Source of the DNA: Bacteroidota bacterium
GTDB taxonomy: Bacteria; Bacteroidota; Bacteroidia; Bacteroidales; F082
Assembly (NCBI GenBank): GCA_016845175.1
Contig: JAERTD010000026.1
Coordinates: 62,001 to 126,000, forward strand
Direction: 5' to 3'
Length of the DNA: 64,000 nt
A program made the translations under genes and the position numbers. How positions within the stretch are numbered: the stretch's first letter is position 1; each line of letters begins with the position of its first letter. Shown one piece after another: positions 26,487 through 35,067 of the stretch. The notes below the pieces were generated by a model that was given only the letters and a program-made list of their open reading frames with translations, was not told the origin of the DNA and ran no database searches.

Positions 26487-26750
26487 TTAATCAAACATCG
26501 ACAGGCTTTCCTTCTCTTTATCAAAAAGGTCCAGCTGGTTGTGGGTGGTGTGGTACTTTTCAGGAACTTCCTTGAAGAAATGCTCGGTGTAATTGCGGAT
26601 GCTTTTTTTGATGAGTTTGGTAGGTGTGGTCTTTCTGGCCCTGCAATAGTTGCGAAGTGATTTCATTTGTCGGGCTGACAACTTAAAAGTAACCGTTTTG
26701 AACTTTCTATTTCGAATTCTTCGCATAAGCTGGCATTCCACACAAGCCAT
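26487..26750 (-). CDS. Small ribbon-helix-helix-like protein
   Basis: An 87-residue basic protein. The central segment TVTFKLSARQMKSLRNYCRA, followed by TTPTKLIKKSIRNYTE, resembles a ribbon-helix-helix DNA-binding fold: a short beta strand, then two helices, with 'T..KLI...IR.Y' at the second helix. A tail of mixed charge ends DKEKESLSMFD. A later start at Met9 (MRRIRNRKFK) is possible. No toxin gene is adjacent. It could be an orphan transcriptional regulator; family assignment is moderate. Confidence 0.6.
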   Translation of the reverse strand: MACVECQLMRRIRNRKFKTVTFKLSARQMKSLRNYCRARKTTPTKLIKKSIRNYTEHFFKEVPEKYHTTHNQLDLFDKEKESLSMFD

Positions 26751-27052
26751 GCTAAATTAAGGAAAAACTACGGATAAGCCCTCCTTGTTGATAAATGCCT
26801 ACTTATTAACAAAGAAGTATGTTTAAGAATTACTTAGCATATGATAAGCTGGTAGTGCTTAAAACTTCAAACTCACACAGGCAGCCTGTATCTCCATAAG
26901 AAAGGCATGCATAGTATAGAGCACTAATGGCTCCATAGCCTAAACGAAAATCTCAGGAAGAGTTTTCGGTAGATTCCTATGTGAAATCAGGAAGAAAGCT
27001 ATACGAGCTTCAAATAATTTAATTTGCAGCTGTTACTCCTATTTGTACTTGG
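26751..27052. other. Non-coding gap, nothing recognised
   Basis: A 302-bp AT-rich stretch between the RHH-like gene and the end of glmM. No ORF, hairpin terminator, promoter box with good spacing, or repeat was seen. Confidence 0.5.
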
Positions 27053-28438
27053 CTATATATTGGAGTTAATCAGGCGGATAACCTCATCAGCATAGGCATC
27101 TGCCTTTTCAGGGCTTATGCTTTCCGCGTAAATCCGTAAGATAGGTTCTGTATTGGAAGGGCGCATATGAACCCAGCCATCTTCGAATAATACTTTTACA
27201 CCATCGATGGTAAGAATCTCCTGGGTTTGATAGTTCTTTTTTATGATCTTAAAAAGCGCATGGATATCAGTCTCTGCTTTGAGATTGGCTTTGTTTTTCG
27301 AAATATAATAGTTGGGGTAGCTATCTCGCAATTGGCTCATGCTTAGTTGTTTTTTTGCAAGCAAGCTTAAGAATAGGGCAATACCAACCAAAGCATCCCG
27401 GCCATAATGAAGTTCAGGATAAATAATTCCCCCGTTACCTTCACCACCTATAACAGCATTTACTTCTTTCATTTTCTCCACCACATTAACTTCTCCAACT
27501 GCTGATGCAAAATATGCTCCGCCATGGGCTTCGGTAATATCACTCAGGGCTTTAGTGGAAGAAAGGTTGGATGCTGTATTGCCCTTATGGTGTTGAAGGA
27601 TATAATCGGCGACAGCCACCAATGTGTATTCTTCCCCAAACATTTCACCATTTTCCATAACGAAAGCCAGACGGTCCACATCAGGATCCACCACAATGCC
27701 AAGGTCTGCACCTTTTTCTTTAACTACAGAAGCTATTTCAGTAAGGTTTTCTGCCAGCGGTTCGGGGTTATGAGGGAATTCGCCGTTGGGTTCACAGTAC
27801 AACTTTGTAACATCATGAACGCCCAGGGCTTTAAGTAGGGGAGGGATAGTGATGCCACCAGTTGAATTCACTGCATCAACCACTATTCTGAATTTTCTCT
27901 TTCGAATACTGTCGATGTCGACCAAGCCAAGCGCTAAAATAGCTTCAATGTGGCTGCCGATGAAACTTTTGTCTTCAGTGATAGTTCCCAGCTCATCAAC
28001 CTCAGCAAACATCATCTCATCTTGGGTAGCGATTTCCAGCATTTGTTCCCCTTCTGCTGCATTGATGAATTCACCCTTTTCATTAAGTAGTTTCAGAGCA
28101 TTCCACTGCCTGGGATTATGACTGGCGGTGAGGATGATGCCTCCGTCAGACTGACTTTGGATTACTGCCATTTCCACTGTAGGTGTGGTGGACAAACCTG
28201 TATTGATGACATCGATTCCCATTCCTGAAAGTGTTGCAGTAACCAGTTGTTCCAGCATTTCTCCGGAGATACGGGCGTCTCTACCCACTACGAATTGCAG
28301 CTTTTTCCCGGGCTGCCTGCCTTTCATTAAGCTGGCAAAAGCAGCAGTAAATTTTACGATGTCAACTGGGGTTAGTCCCTCTCCAACCGGGCCCCCTATG
28401 GTGCCTCTGATTCCTGAAATGGATTTGATAAGTGTCAT
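27053..28438 (-). CDS. glmM: Phosphoglucosamine mutase
   Basis: Interconverts glucosamine-6-phosphate and glucosamine-1-phosphate on the route to UDP-GlcNAc for peptidoglycan and lipopolysaccharide. The 461-residue product starts at MTLIKSISGIRGTIGG; the frame is open seven codons further. The phospho-serine loop is TASHNP at 104-109 (Ser106). The metal-binding loop is DPDVDRLAFV, the sugar-binding loop GEGNGGIIYPELHYGRD, and the C-terminal phosphate-binding segment RPSNTEPILRIYAE. All four alpha-D-phosphohexomutase domains are present. In Bacteroidota this subgroup can have broader mutase activity, so PGM/PMM activity is an alternative. Confidence 0.92.
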   Translation of the reverse strand: MTLIKSISGIRGTIGGPVGEGLTPVDIVKFTAAFASLMKGRQPGKKLQFVVGRDARISGEMLEQLVTATLSGMGIDVINTGLSTTPTVEMAVIQSQSDGGIILTASHNPRQWNALKLLNEKGEFINAAEGEQMLEIATQDEMMFAEVDELGTITEDKSFIGSHIEAILALGLVDIDSIRKRKFRIVVDAVNSTGGITIPPLLKALGVHDVTKLYCEPNGEFPHNPEPLAENLTEIASVVKEKGADLGIVVDPDVDRLAFVMENGEMFGEEYTLVAVADYILQHHKGNTASNLSSTKALSDITEAHGGAYFASAVGEVNVVEKMKEVNAVIGGEGNGGIIYPELHYGRDALVGIALFLSLLAKKQLSMSQLRDSYPNYYISKNKANLKAETDIHALFKIIKKNYQTQEILTIDGVKVLFEDGWVHMRPSNTEPILRIYAESISPEKADAYADEVIRLINSNI

Positions 28439-28456
28439 GGCTAAAATTTGATTGGA

Positions 28457-28464
28457 CAAACCTA
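28457..28464 (-). promoter_or_regulatory. -7 box of glmM
   Basis: On the minus strand TAGGTTTG (TAnnTTTG) lies 18 nt before the glmM start codon. No good -33 TTG. Confidence 0.45.
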
Positions 28465-28476
28465 AGGAAAGTTTGG

Positions 28477-29393
28477 AATGTATTATGTATTATGGTCTAT
28501 GTATTATGTGAGATCACTGTAAAAAAGTATTGCCGTCACTGCGAGGAAGAATGACGAAGCAGTCTAATGAATGTAGTGAGATGAAGGATGAATGTAGTCC
28601 CGATTGCTATCGGGAGAAGAGAGAAGAATGTAGAGAGAAAAATGTATTATGTATTATGGTCTATGTATTATGTGAGGTCACTGTAAAAAGTATTGCCGTC
28701 ACTGCGAGGAAGAATAACGAAGCAGTCTTTTGAATGTAGAATGTAGAGAGAAGAGAGAAGAGGAAAAATGTATTATGTATTATGGTCTATGTACTATGTT
28801 GAAATATCGAATATGGTAAAAGGGTATTGAGGAAATATGGAAAACTTAGGCTACGATTGGAATCGCAGTAAGCACAGTAGCCTCAGAAACAATAGCAGCC
28901 ATAGCGGCCACAGAACCCATCAGTTACCCTGGACTTTAGTCCGGGGAAGGGGAAATGTATGATGGTTTATGGATTATATGAGGTCACTGTAAAAAGTATA
29001 GCCGTCACTGCGAGGAAGAATGACGAAGCAGTCTTTTGAATGTAGTCCTGATAGATATCGGGAGAAGAGAGAAGAATGTATTATGTATTATGGTCTATGT
29101 ACTATGTTGAAATATCGAATATGGTAAATGAGTATTGAGGAAATATGGAATACTTAGGCTACGATTGGAATCGCAGTGAGCACAGTAGCCTCAGAAACAA
29201 TAGCAGCCTTAGCGGCTACAGAATCCATCAGTTACCCTGGATTTAGTCCGGGGAAGGGGTAATTTATGATGTATTATGTATTATGGTCTATGTATTATGT
29301 GAGATCACTGAAAAAGTATTGCCGTCACTGCGAGGAAGAATGCCGAAGCAGTCTTTTGAATGTAGTCCCGACAGATATCGGGAGAAGAATGTA
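28477..29393. repeat. Composite tandem repeat array
   Basis: Four head-to-tail units start at 28477, 28641, 28767 and 29075. Each opens with AATGTATTATGTATTATGGT, and the two complete units have a 308-bp period. Each unit contains a core like GTCACTGCGAGGAAGAATGA, followed by CGAAGCAGTCT (cores at 28535, 28698, 29004 and 29324). Three units contain a palindrome of the type CCCGAttgctATCGGG. Units 3 and 4 also carry a ~160-bp insert (28791-28952; 29100-29258) with a REP-like palindrome CCTGGACTTTAGTCCGGGG. No long ORF is conserved between units. The core resembles dispersed 'TGCGAGGA...CGAAGCA' repeats seen in many bacteria. The array fills the gap between glmM and the next gene. Confidence 0.85.
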
Positions 29394-29515
29394 TGATGTA
29401 TTATGTAATTAAATGATAGAAGAGAAAAGAGGAATTAATATGAATTTTTTACTTAAAACACATGCAGTAAGACGAAATTCCATATTTTTAGAATTCTCAA
29501 CAAACGCTACGCCTC

Positions 29516-31162
29516 ATGAGAACCTCAATACTTTTACTACTGGTTTTGTTCTGCTTATCTGGTGTTGGGCAGGGAGAAGGTTTCCATCAATCTATTGATT
29601 CTCTGAAAAAATTGGTGATAGAAACTAAGGATGACAGTATTAAAGCCCGTACCTACGTCAAGATCTCCTATATGTACTACAGAACAGATACGGATAGTAG
29701 TCTGCTCTATGCAACAAAAGCCTATCAGCTGGCAAAACTCATTGGAAACCAAGACTTAATAGGATCTTCACTTAACGATCTGGGCAGAAGCTATGCATTG
29801 AAGTCTCAATATAATATTGCATTACGCTATCTTAACCTGGCACTAGATCATTCCAATAAAGAGAATGATGGGATTGCTAAAACATCAACCATGATCTCAC
29901 TGGCTAATGTATACCGACGCTTAAACAAGCATAGTTTGGCATTGGATCTTGATACTACCAGTTTGAATATTTTGCAGGATTATCTAGCGAAGATGGGTAA
30001 AGTGCAATCCGAGAATAATAGAAGTATTGAAATGAATGTTTTATTTCTATTTAACAATATTGGTGTCGATTATTTTAACCTCAAAGAATACGGAGAAGCA
30101 AATGAATATTTTGAAAAATTTGATCACTATTCGGTTGAAAAGAAATTTGAGTCATACAGATACCTCTATTATCAGAATATGGGGAAGCTCAGTTTTGCCA
30201 TAGAGGATTATGCAAAAGCGGCTGAGTTCAACAGGACTGCTATGGAAAGTGCGATGAAGAAAAATGATAATTCAAAAATTTGTGAGATAGCGAACAGAAT
30301 TGCGAAAAACTATTTGGCTAATGGACAGCTAGAAGATGCGAAATACTATCTCGACATGGCTCAACTATATGCTGACTCGGTCAGATCCAATGACTTAAAC
30401 AAAGAATTGTATAAGAATTTTGGAGACTATTATAAGACCATTGGTGACTTTCAGCAAGCTCTTAGCTATAGAGAAATGTATATTCATGTCACAGATTCGT
30501 TATTTACTGAAGAGAATAATAATTTGATTGCAGAATATGAGGTTTTGTTTGAAACTGCTCAAAAGGAGTTAGCCATTCAAAAAATGAAAAGTGAACGTGA
30601 ACTCCAGGATATACAAAATCGCCTGCAGAGGATTATAATCTTTAGTATTGGAATTATCGGGGTTCTTTTGCTTCTTGCTCTCATTAATCGAGTACTTACA
30701 TTTCGTCGTGAACGTAAGAACATGCAACAAGAAATAGAGTTGAAAAACCGCGAATTAGTCAACTTTGCCTTATTCCTTGCCAGGAAAAATGAAAGTATCT
30801 CAAAAATCAGCGTATCCCTTGAGCAACAAAAGGATGACTTTAAGCCTGAAAATTCACACCTAATTAATTCTGCCATTAAAGATTTGAACTACGGTCTGAA
30901 AAATGATTCCTGGGAGGAGTTCGAACAGCGGTTCCATATTGTTCACCCAGGATTTTATGATAATCTTGTATCGAAATTCCCAGTCTTAAGTCAAAGTGAT
31001 ATAAAAATGTGCTCTTTGCTGAGGTTAAATATGAGCAGCAAAGAAATTGCCTCAATAATTAATATTACACCACCAAGTGTGGATGTCGCCCGAAGCCGAT
31101 TAAGAAAAAAACTTAGTCTCCCCACAGAAGAAAATCTTAGTGTTTTCTTAACTAATTTCTAG
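29516..31162 (+). CDS. TPR-transmembrane-HTH (LuxR-like) regulator
   Basis: A 548-residue protein with the same layout as the minus-strand regulator at 24-26 kb. A signal sequence (MRTSILLLLVLFCLSGVGQG) precedes TPR repeats across about 30-340 (LDLTSLN-type helices; YYQNMGKLSFAIEDYAKAAE). A membrane span at about 373-392 (IIIFSIGIIGVLLLLALINR) is followed by a coiled coil (RRERKNMQQEIELKNREL). The C-terminal HTH lies at about 492-548 (SQSDIKMCSLLRLNMSSKEI; VDVARSRLRKKL). It would sense a periplasmic or membrane signal and bind DNA directly. The next intergenic region carries five TGTTAAGAT-like sites, plausible targets. An alternative upstream frame (from 29413) is out of phase and rejected. 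Confidence 0.87.
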   Translation: MRTSILLLLVLFCLSGVGQGEGFHQSIDSLKKLVIETKDDSIKARTYVKISYMYYRTDTDSSLLYATKAYQLAKLIGNQDLIGSSLNDLGRSYALKSQYNIALRYLNLALDHSNKENDGIAKTSTMISLANVYRRLNKHSLALDLDTTSLNILQDYLAKMGKVQSENNRSIEMNVLFLFNNIGVDYFNLKEYGEANEYFEKFDHYSVEKKFESYRYLYYQNMGKLSFAIEDYAKAAEFNRTAMESAMKKNDNSKICEIANRIAKNYLANGQLEDAKYYLDMAQLYADSVRSNDLNKELYKNFGDYYKTIGDFQQALSYREMYIHVTDSLFTEENNNLIAEYEVLFETAQKELAIQKMKSERELQDIQNRLQRIIIFSIGIIGVLLLLALINRVLTFRRERKNMQQEIELKNRELVNFALFLARKNESISKISVSLEQQKDDFKPENSHLINSAIKDLNYGLKNDSWEEFEQRFHIVHPGFYDNLVSKFPVLSQSDIKMCSLLRLNMSSKEIASIINITPPSVDVARSRLRKKLSLPTEENLSVFLTNF

Positions 31163-31194
31163 TCTAAAATATCTCTTCTTTTTCTTGTTATGAT

Positions 31195-31382
31195 GATGTT
31201 AAGAAATCATCACTCTGTTTTATGATATAGATCATATTTATGAACCATCTGTTAAGATGATGTTAAGATGAATTATTTGTTGTAGATCGCTGATTATAAT
31301 ACTATTACGACATTATCTGTTCAACATCAATTAAGTGCAGGTAATGATAATCTTAACAGTATAAACTAATAAAATCTTAACA
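31195..31382. promoter_or_regulatory. Five TGTTAAGAT-like operator sites
   Basis: Three sites on the plus strand begin at 31197 (TGTTAAGAA), 31250 and 31261; the last two are direct repeats 11 bp apart, about one helical turn. Two inverted sites (ATCTTAACA) are at 31350-31358 and 31374-31382, the last ending 3 bp before the ATG of the BOF-repeat protein. Such density of one 9-bp word in 190 bp suggests a cooperative regulator-binding region; the HTH proteins on either side are the obvious candidates. Confidence 0.55.
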
Positions 31383-31384
31383 TC

Positions 31385-32527
31385 ATGAAGAAGAAATTAC
31401 ACTTTGGAATCTTACTTTTCCTAATTGTCGGATTTTCGACCTTGAGCTATGCTCAAACACCCAAAACAGTTTGTCAAATAACAGCTAATCCTATTAATAA
31501 TGACTATGTCATCACTCAGGGACATGTGCAATCCGTGTCAGGCGATGATGATTTTTACATTACCAGTGGAGGTTGTACTATTAAATGTGATGGTCAAACT
31601 GGGAATTTACCTATTGTAGGTATGTCAGTTGCGGTTCAGGGCAGAGTTGAAGATGACGATAAAAAGAGCTCAAGGGATGAGCTTGAAATTGACGTTGAAT
31701 ATTGGGTTGAAGAAGGTGGTACAACACCGCCGCCTCCAACAGAAGAAGTTTTAACTGTAGCTGAGGCTTTAGCAGCAAACCCAGGTACAATTGCTTTGTT
31801 AGACGGTACGGTAACCAGTTGGACTGATGAAAATGATGGTGAAGGAATTTTTGCCGACAATTCAGGTTCTATAGCGATTGATTTTGAATCAGGAAATAAA
31901 CCTGGACTTACCGAAGAGGTTATTGTACTTGGGACTGTGGATTATGAAGATAATACGAAGGAAATAGATGTCTATTACTGGTATCCGGTTGGCGGAACAC
32001 CTCCGGCTCCATCAGAAGATATTGCCTGGACAGTGCAAGAAGCCAATGCGGCACCCAATGGAACTTATGCCATTGTACCTGGTGCAGTTTCCAGTTGGAC
32101 AAATATGAACGATGGAGAGGGCATTTATGAAGATGAGTCAGCTAGCATCAATATTGATTTTGAAGACGGTGTTCCAAACCCAAATTTATCGGAACAAATT
32201 TATGTTCTTGGGATAATTGATACCGAGAATAACACAAAGGAAATTGAAGCGTACGGGTGGGTTGAATATAGTGGAGTAGGACTCACTGAGCAAAACAGGT
32301 CTGACCTGCGAATTTACCCAAATCCTGTAAGCAATTATCTCTATGTTGATTATGAGGGAAGCCTTACTGATATCAGCATAATTGACCTAACTGGCAGAAC
32401 TGTCCTCCAGGAAAAATCACTGTCAAAATCAAGAATAGATGTTTCAGGCTTGCCAAAAGGTATTTACATATTAAGCATTCTTCGTAATAACCAAATCATG
32501 ACTACCAAAAAAGTGTCTGTCCGATAG
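31385..32527 (+). CDS. Secreted triple BOF-like (OB-fold) repeat protein with T9SS signal
   Basis: A 380-residue protein. The signal peptide MKKKLHFGILLFLIVGFSTLSYAQ is followed by three ~80-residue repeats at about 27-108, 122-200 and 214-292. Each has the pattern 'G.V.....D.. .I....G.I.iDf......G....V.G.v......EIDV.yW' (e.g. NSGSIAIDFESG; VLGTVDYEDNTKEIDVYYW). This resembles the bacterial OB-fold family BOF (YgiW/YdeI type). A Pro-rich linker (GGTTPPPPTEE) separates repeats 1 and 2. The C-terminal T9SS sorting domain is about 306-380 (LRIYPNPVSNYLYVDYEG; GIYILSI). BOF proteins are periplasmic in other phyla; secretion of a tandem array is unusual. It is the first gene after the operator-like cluster. 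Confidence 0.8.
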   Translation: MKKKLHFGILLFLIVGFSTLSYAQTPKTVCQITANPINNDYVITQGHVQSVSGDDDFYITSGGCTIKCDGQTGNLPIVGMSVAVQGRVEDDDKKSSRDELEIDVEYWVEEGGTTPPPPTEEVLTVAEALAANPGTIALLDGTVTSWTDENDGEGIFADNSGSIAIDFESGNKPGLTEEVIVLGTVDYEDNTKEIDVYYWYPVGGTPPAPSEDIAWTVQEANAAPNGTYAIVPGAVSSWTNMNDGEGIYEDESASINIDFEDGVPNPNLSEQIYVLGIIDTENNTKEIEAYGWVEYSGVGLTEQNRSDLRIYPNPVSNYLYVDYEGSLTDISIIDLTGRTVLQEKSLSKSRIDVSGLPKGIYILSILRNNQIMTTKKVSVR

Positions 32528-32564
32528 GCAGAATTTACAAAAACAACTCACTAATATATATCAG

Positions 32565-32885
32565 ATGGATAGGTCACAACAAATAATAAAGGAGATTCTG
32601 AAAGAACTGAAAGATGAACTCGTAGGAGCTGTTTGGACCGAATTTGAATTGAAGTTTACTAACAGTCACAATGAATTCTTTGATCGACTTCTCAAAGACC
32701 ATCCTGAATTAACTCCCAACGAAATGAAAATGTGCGCCCTCATTCGAATGAATATGTCGAGTAAAGAAATATCATCGATAATACACCACACACCTGCAAG
32801 TGTTGATGTAGCAAGAAGCCGGATCAGAAAGAAACTAGGTATGGCAATGGATGAGAGCTTAGTTAAGAAACTAATGGCATACTAG
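32565..32885 (+). CDS. Free-standing LuxR-like HTH protein
   Basis: A 106-residue cytoplasmic protein equal to the C-terminal output domain of the TPR-HTH regulators without the TPR and membrane parts. Shared motifs are EFELKFTNSHNEFFDRLL, LTPNEMKMCALIRMNMSSKE and SVDVARSRIRKKLG, compared with EFEQRFHIVHPGFYDNLV, SQSDIKMCSLLRLNMSSKE and SVDVARSRLRKKLS in the 548-residue protein. The high similarity includes the HTH recognition helix, so both may bind the same DNA word. It lies 37 nt after the BOF-repeat gene and is probably in its operon, suggesting feedback or competition with the membrane regulator (inference). Confidence 0.82.
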   Translation: MDRSQQIIKEILKELKDELVGAVWTEFELKFTNSHNEFFDRLLKDHPELTPNEMKMCALIRMNMSSKEISSIIHHTPASVDVARSRIRKKLGMAMDESLVKKLMAY

Positions 32886-32937
32886 TACATAAGAGGAAAG
32901 GCGTTGTTCCTCAGCAATTAGGTGGGATATTCATATC

Positions 32938-32957
32938 GGCCGGGAACGTCACCGGCC
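32938..32957. other. GC-rich hairpin between HTH gene and BOF lipoprotein
   Basis: Perfect inverted repeat GGCCGG / CCGGCC with an 8-nt loop. No T run follows, so it is not a standard terminator; it may be a processing or attenuation element. Confidence 0.4.
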
Positions 32958-33013
32958 TATTTGAGCATCCTCCGAATAATAAATCAATCTTTAACTTATT
33001 AAAAGTAAAACTT

Positions 33014-33676
33014 ATGAAATCAGGAAGAATTAAATCCATGCAAATGCTGCACATGATAACAGCTGCATGTATAGTTTATTTTATCGGTGCCTCCCTATCA
33101 GGATGCAAAAAGTCAGAAGATAATCCCGCACCTTCACCACCTTCAGGTACTGTGACGGTGGCTAAAATTAATGCAAACCCCAGCGCCTATTTGGGTCATA
33201 CAATAACCTTAACCGGATATGTAGTTGCTCAGATTGATGAGGATGAATTTTGGTTCAAGGACGAAAGCGAAGGTGAAATCAGGGCTGATTTCCCGGAAAG
33301 TAAACTGCCGACTATTGGACAGAAGGCCACCATCACCGGAATAGTTAAATATGATGACGGCAAACTTGAAATTGATGTAAGTAGCTGGGAAGGTGAGAAT
33401 TCAACTACCCCGCCAAATTTTACTTTCCACAAAATTAGTACTGTTAAAGCCAATCCCACTGCGTATCTCTATAATCCTGTTGCCTTTGAAGGGAAAATTA
33501 CCTCTCAGTATGGAGATGACAATGATGAGTTCTGGTTCAATGATGGTACGGGAGATATAGTACTGGATTTCCCGGAGAATGGAAGTATGCCATCAATTGG
33601 GCAAAACATAGTGGTCGTTGGAAATCTTAGTCTTGATGATAACCAACTGGAAGTAAATGTAAGCTATTGGGAATAA
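33014..33676 (+). CDS. BOF-like (OB-fold) repeat lipoprotein
   Basis: A 220-residue lipoprotein. The N-terminal region ends in lipobox LSGC (Cys31), and an acidic Pro-rich linker follows. Two BOF-like repeats lie at about 47-127 and 138-220: VTVAKINANPSAYLGHTITL... FWFKDESEGEIRADFP... KLEIDVSSW, then FHKISTVKANPTAYLYNPVA... DGTGDIVLDFP... QLEVNVSYW. It is related to the secreted triple-repeat protein 0.5 kb upstream but is membrane-anchored. The next gene starts 4 nt after its stop. Starts at Met9 or Met11 are also possible and would give a shorter signal peptide. Ligand unknown. Confidence 0.8.
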   Translation: MKSGRIKSMQMLHMITAACIVYFIGASLSGCKKSEDNPAPSPPSGTVTVAKINANPSAYLGHTITLTGYVVAQIDEDEFWFKDESEGEIRADFPESKLPTIGQKATITGIVKYDDGKLEIDVSSWEGENSTTPPNFTFHKISTVKANPTAYLYNPVAFEGKITSQYGDDNDEFWFNDGTGDIVLDFPENGSMPSIGQNIVVVGNLSLDDNQLEVNVSYWE

Positions 33677-33680
33677 AAGA

Positions 33681-34772
33681 ATGAACCACACGAATGAAAT
33701 ATTAATAGCCAGGAATGATACATGGATCATATATGGTTTTACCCATGGGCTGATGGCTTTGGTATTTTGTCTGGTAACAACTGTGGCCTCAGGCCAGAGC
33801 AGCTTATTGGAACGAGACTCGGATATTGAAAGGTTCACCACCGAATACCCTCTTCAATTAACTCTTTATGCCAGTTTTGATTTGTTTGAGCAACAATTTG
33901 ATACAGAGACTTATATGCCTGCGAAGATAAAATATACTGATTCTGAGGGTGTTCTGAGAACCAAAAAGGTGAAGGTTAAATCAAGAGGGGTTTATAGAAA
34001 AAGCATTTGCCAATTGCCTCCTATTAAAATAAAGTTCACCGATAAAGACTATGGTGTGGATGTTTTCGATAATGCAGGATCAATGAAGTTGGTGAACCAA
34101 TGCGATCAGACCAATGCTTATAATCAATATGTTCTGAAGGAATATATGTGCTATAAAATATATGAATCCTTAACAGAGCAAAGTTTTAAAACATTTCTCA
34201 TTGACTTGACGGTGGTTAATGCAGACAATAGTGATGAACATTACTCAAGTCTTGCATTTTTTATCGAAAATGAATCAAAAATGGCCAGACGCAACAATTG
34301 TGTAGTTATTAAAACAGAAGGTATTGATCACGAAGATCTGGATTACGAAAGTGAAGGTTTATTTTCACTTTTCCAATATATGATTGGAAATACAGATTTC
34401 GGAGTGAGTAGTCAGCACAATGTAAAGATTATCCGCAGACAAGGAAATATACAGGCTACTCCAATTGCTGTACCCTATGATTTTGATTTCTCGGGACTGG
34501 TTAATGCAAGTTATGTCAAACCAGATAGGAAACATGGTTTAAGAAGTGTTCGTGACCGATTGTATTTTGGTAATTGCATGGAAAAACCAGACTTGGATTC
34601 ACTACTTCAACTATTCCTCCATAATAAAGATAAGATTTTGAGATTGATAGAGAGCAATATGCTTCTTGAAGAAGAGCATAAAAATGAGTCTCTTGAATAT
34701 ATAACAGAGTTTTATCGCACGATCACAGATAAACGTCTTCTCAAAAAACACATTTACAGAAAGTGCTGGTAA
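33681..34772 (+). CDS. CotH-like exported protein
   Basis: A 363-residue protein with an N-terminal export signal (span about 20-37, ending VASGQ). The body shows features of the CotH (spore coat protein H) kinase-like fold: VKVKSRGVYRKSICQLPPIKIKF at the start of the domain, SMKLVNQCDQTNAYNQYVLK as in CotH 'L.L.....D.....', and a late PYDFDFSGLV segment with the acidic residues expected for metal and nucleotide binding. CotH proteins phosphorylate proteins in Bacillus spores; the substrate here is unknown. In many bacteria CotH genes lie beside VTC-type polyphosphate polymerase and DUF4956 genes; a DUF4956 gene is present 2 kb downstream, but no VTC gene. Confidence 0.65.
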   Translation: MNHTNEILIARNDTWIIYGFTHGLMALVFCLVTTVASGQSSLLERDSDIERFTTEYPLQLTLYASFDLFEQQFDTETYMPAKIKYTDSEGVLRTKKVKVKSRGVYRKSICQLPPIKIKFTDKDYGVDVFDNAGSMKLVNQCDQTNAYNQYVLKEYMCYKIYESLTEQSFKTFLIDLTVVNADNSDEHYSSLAFFIENESKMARRNNCVVIKTEGIDHEDLDYESEGLFSLFQYMIGNTDFGVSSQHNVKIIRRQGNIQATPIAVPYDFDFSGLVNASYVKPDRKHGLRSVRDRLYFGNCMEKPDLDSLLQLFLHNKDKILRLIESNMLLEEEHKNESLEYITEFYRTITDKRLLKKHIYRKCW

Positions 34773-34812
34773 TCAGCGCTCAATAATATTTATTCACTTA
34801 ATACTATTTATT

Positions 34813-34995
34813 ATGAAAGTTAATTTTAGAAAACTCAGTTTGATTATTACCGGTTTTGCAATAACCGCATTTGTATTTGCTAGTTGTGGAACAACCAGAG
34901 GAGGTACAAAAAGCAGAGACAGGGAAAGAACACATCTGGATTATCAAATAAAAGATGATAATGCGGAAAATGCAACAATTTATACCGTAGAATAA
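34813..34995 (+). CDS. Mini-lipoprotein
   Basis: A 60-residue protein: signal peptide MKVNFRKLSLIITGFAITAF with lipobox FASC at about residue 25, then a short polar, charged mature part of ~35 residues (TTRGGTKSRDRERTHLDYQI). No domain is recognised. Good start, clear lipobox and same strand and spacing as its neighbours make it a real gene. It lies 40 nt after the CotH-like gene and just before the Omp85-like barrel, so a role as an accessory of that outer-membrane protein is possible but unproven. Confidence 0.75.
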   Translation: MKVNFRKLSLIITGFAITAFVFASCGTTRGGTKSRDRERTHLDYQIKDDNAENATIYTVE

Positions 34996-35067
34996 TAACA
35001 CAAACCAATACCCTAACTCACTGCATTGGATAGATGCCGTGGGTTAGGTATTGCAGAAAGACCACAT

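Noticed and set aside
28477-29393. Possible CRISPR array
   Set aside because: Repeat period is 126-308 bp, the units are conserved almost throughout, and there are no unique 30-40 bp spacers or cas genes.
29413-29598. Short plus-strand ORF before the second TPR-HTH gene
   Set aside because: It is out of frame with the signal peptide at 29516 and mostly overlaps its coding sequence.
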